64,000 nucleotides of DNA from Serratia bockelmannii. Its GTDB lineage: Bacteria > Pseudomonadota > Gammaproteobacteria > Enterobacterales > Enterobacteriaceae. Each line of letters starts with the position of its first letter. Position 1 is the first letter of the stretch. The DNA lies in the NCBI RefSeq assembly GCF_008011855.1, contig NZ_VOUX01000006.1:92169-156168 (forward strand). Reading direction: 5' to 3'. This document shows, in pieces, positions 63,072 to 64,000 of the stretch. Made by a program: the position numbers and the translations under genes. Below the pieces are notes generated by a model that saw only the letters and a program-made list of their open reading frames with translations, had not been told where the DNA came from and ran no database searches.

Positions 63072-63761
63072 CTAGTCTTTCTCTTTCAGCAGCACCTGGC
63101 AGGCGACGAGCGCGCCGGCGCTGTCCCCGGCGAGTATCGCATCGACGATAGCCTGATGATGGCGCAGCTTAATGACTTCATTGCCGGTGATGGCGCGGAA
63201 GTAGCTTTGGTACACCGAACTGAACAGGTTGGCGAACGAGGTCAGGAACGGGTTGCCGCTGGCCTCATAGATGAGCTGGTGGAATTGGGTATCGACCTGG
63301 ATCCAGCGCTCGCGGTCAAACTGGGTATGCAGCGCGCGCATTTCCGCCATCAGTTCCGCCAGCAGCTTGGTTTGCTGCGGGCTGGCGTGGTCTGCCGCCA
63401 ACGCGCAGGCCTGTGGCTCCAGCGAGGTGCGCAAGATAAGGAAGTGTTGCATCACCTGATCGAAGTTTTCCCGCGTCATCCACCAGGTCAGTAAATCCTG
63501 ATCGAGGAAATTCCATTGGCTCTGCGGCATCACGCGGGTGCCGATGCGCGGGCGTGGTAGCAACATGCCTTTGGCGGCTAACATCTTTACCGCTTCGCGT
63601 ACTGCGGTGCGGCTGACGCCGAATTGCTCGCCCAGTTCCATTTCACCGGGCAGGATGCTGCCGGCCTGATAATCGCCCGCCAGAATTTGTTGGCCGAGTT
63701 TCTCTGCAAGCAGATAAGAAAGATTGCGTTGGGCGGCCTGTTGTTGTGCATTTAACGGCAT
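63072..63761 (-). CDS. yieP: GntR/FadR-family transcriptional regulator YieP
   Basis: A 229-residue regulator with an N-terminal winged helix-turn-helix (about residues 10-75; PGEMELGEQFGVSRTAVREA is the recognition segment) and a C-terminal FCD ligand-binding domain with the metal-site histidines expected around DTQFHQLIYEASGN and KLRHHQAIVDAI. E. coli YieP, in the same place between hsrA and rrnC, regulates a small set of genes in which aldehyde and hydroxy-acid tolerance have been implicated; the ligand is not settled. Confidence 0.92.
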   Translation of the reverse strand: MPLNAQQQAAQRNLSYLLAEKLGQQILAGDYQAGSILPGEMELGEQFGVSRTAVREAVKMLAAKGMLLPRPRIGTRVMPQSQWNFLDQDLLTWWMTRENFDQVMQHFLILRTSLEPQACALAADHASPQQTKLLAELMAEMRALHTQFDRERWIQVDTQFHQLIYEASGNPFLTSFANLFSSVYQSYFRAITGNEVIKLRHHQAIVDAILAGDSAGALVACQVLLKEKD

Positions 63762-63885
63762 GGCTGCGGGTCCTTACTGACATCGTTATTTCTATTTTAC
63801 TCCAGCGATCGCCAGCTTTTATGGCTGTTTGCCTGAAAAAGTGACATAAATTCGTCGCTTTTTCGCCCTTTTGCCGAAAAAAACC

Positions 63886-64000
63886 GCGCTTGAAAAGTTT
63901 TTTGCATTTAGGGGTTGCGGCCTGCCGAGAACTCCCTATAATGCGCCTCCACTGACCGGGAACAACGACTGACAAGCCGCCGGGTCAGCGAGAGAAAAGC
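63886..64000 (+). promoter_or_regulatory. Ribosomal RNA operon P1 promoter and start of the leader
   Basis: TTGCGG (63915-63920), a 16-base spacer and TATAAT (63937-63942) are followed by the GC-rich discriminator gcgcctcc. This is almost letter for letter the P1 core of E. coli rrn operons (ctccctataatgcgcctcc). The AT-rich text at 63892-63912 fits an UP element, and the downstream text (cgccgggtcagcgagag) is rrn-leader-like. yieP-rrnC is the E. coli order. The P2 promoter and 16S gene would begin beyond the window. Confidence 0.9.

Overview
The window looks like the origin region of an enterobacterial chromosome, most probably Serratia (S. marcescens group). The DNA is GC-rich. The proteins read as close relatives of the Escherichia coli ones, and the order yidE-ibpBA-yidQ-yidR / yidA-gyrB-recF-dnaN-dnaA / rpmH-rnpA-yidD-yidC-mnmE / phoU-pstBACS / glmS-glmU-atpCDGAHFEBI-rsmG-mnmG-[oriC]-mioC-asnC / asnA / viaA-ravA / kup / rbsDACBKR / hsrA-yieP / rrn is the classical Enterobacterales backbone. 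The genus is inferred from gene content and sequence feel, not from a search.

Layout. 1-1201: 3' end of avtA and a small VapBC-like toxin-antitoxin pair with its own palindromic operator. 1212-5948: yidE, the heat-shock pair ibpA/ibpB with a sigma-32 promoter and thermometer-like leaders, yidQ, yidR. 5949-8321: a gene-poor stretch, then an overlapping PLP dehydratase / ornithine-cyclodeaminase-like pair. 8348-15352: yidA and the dnaA-dnaN-recF-gyrB replication block. 15353-19873: the dnaA/rpmH divergent control region and rpmH-rnpA-yidD-yidC-mnmE. 19874-28153: the main accessory block, with a lone siderophore-type N-hydroxylase, an AcpT-like phosphopantetheinyl transferase with altered active-site residues, chrR, a secreted alpha/beta-hydrolase-like protein without the expected serine, adeP, a Nudix hydrolase, yieH, and two amino-acid ABC permeases. 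28235-33922: the matching binding protein, then pst-phoU with Pho boxes. 34086-44777: glmS, glmU and the F1Fo ATP synthase operon. 45297-50476: rsmG, mnmG, oriC (about 48030-48310), mioC, asnC, asnA. 50481-55648: viaA/ravA and kup. 55671-61592: the ribose operon with two near-identical operators. 61589-64000: hsrA, yieP and the P1 promoter of an rRNA operon whose 16S gene lies just outside the window.

How it fits together. Most of the window is housekeeping: initiation of replication (DnaA, oriC, MioC), the sliding clamp and gyrase, the ribosome/RNase P/membrane-insertion cluster, tRNA wobble modification (MnmE with MnmG), ATP synthesis, amino-sugar supply (GlmU, GlmS), phosphate uptake and potassium uptake. 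Lineage-specific material is concentrated at 544-1201, 5949-8321 and 19942-28205. I found no CRISPR array, prophage, insertion sequence, tRNA gene or complete rRNA gene. No wholly new multi-gene system is proven here. The best candidates for undescribed biology are the hydroxylase plus altered PPTase pair with its start-codon inverted repeat, and the serine-less secreted hydrolase-like protein.
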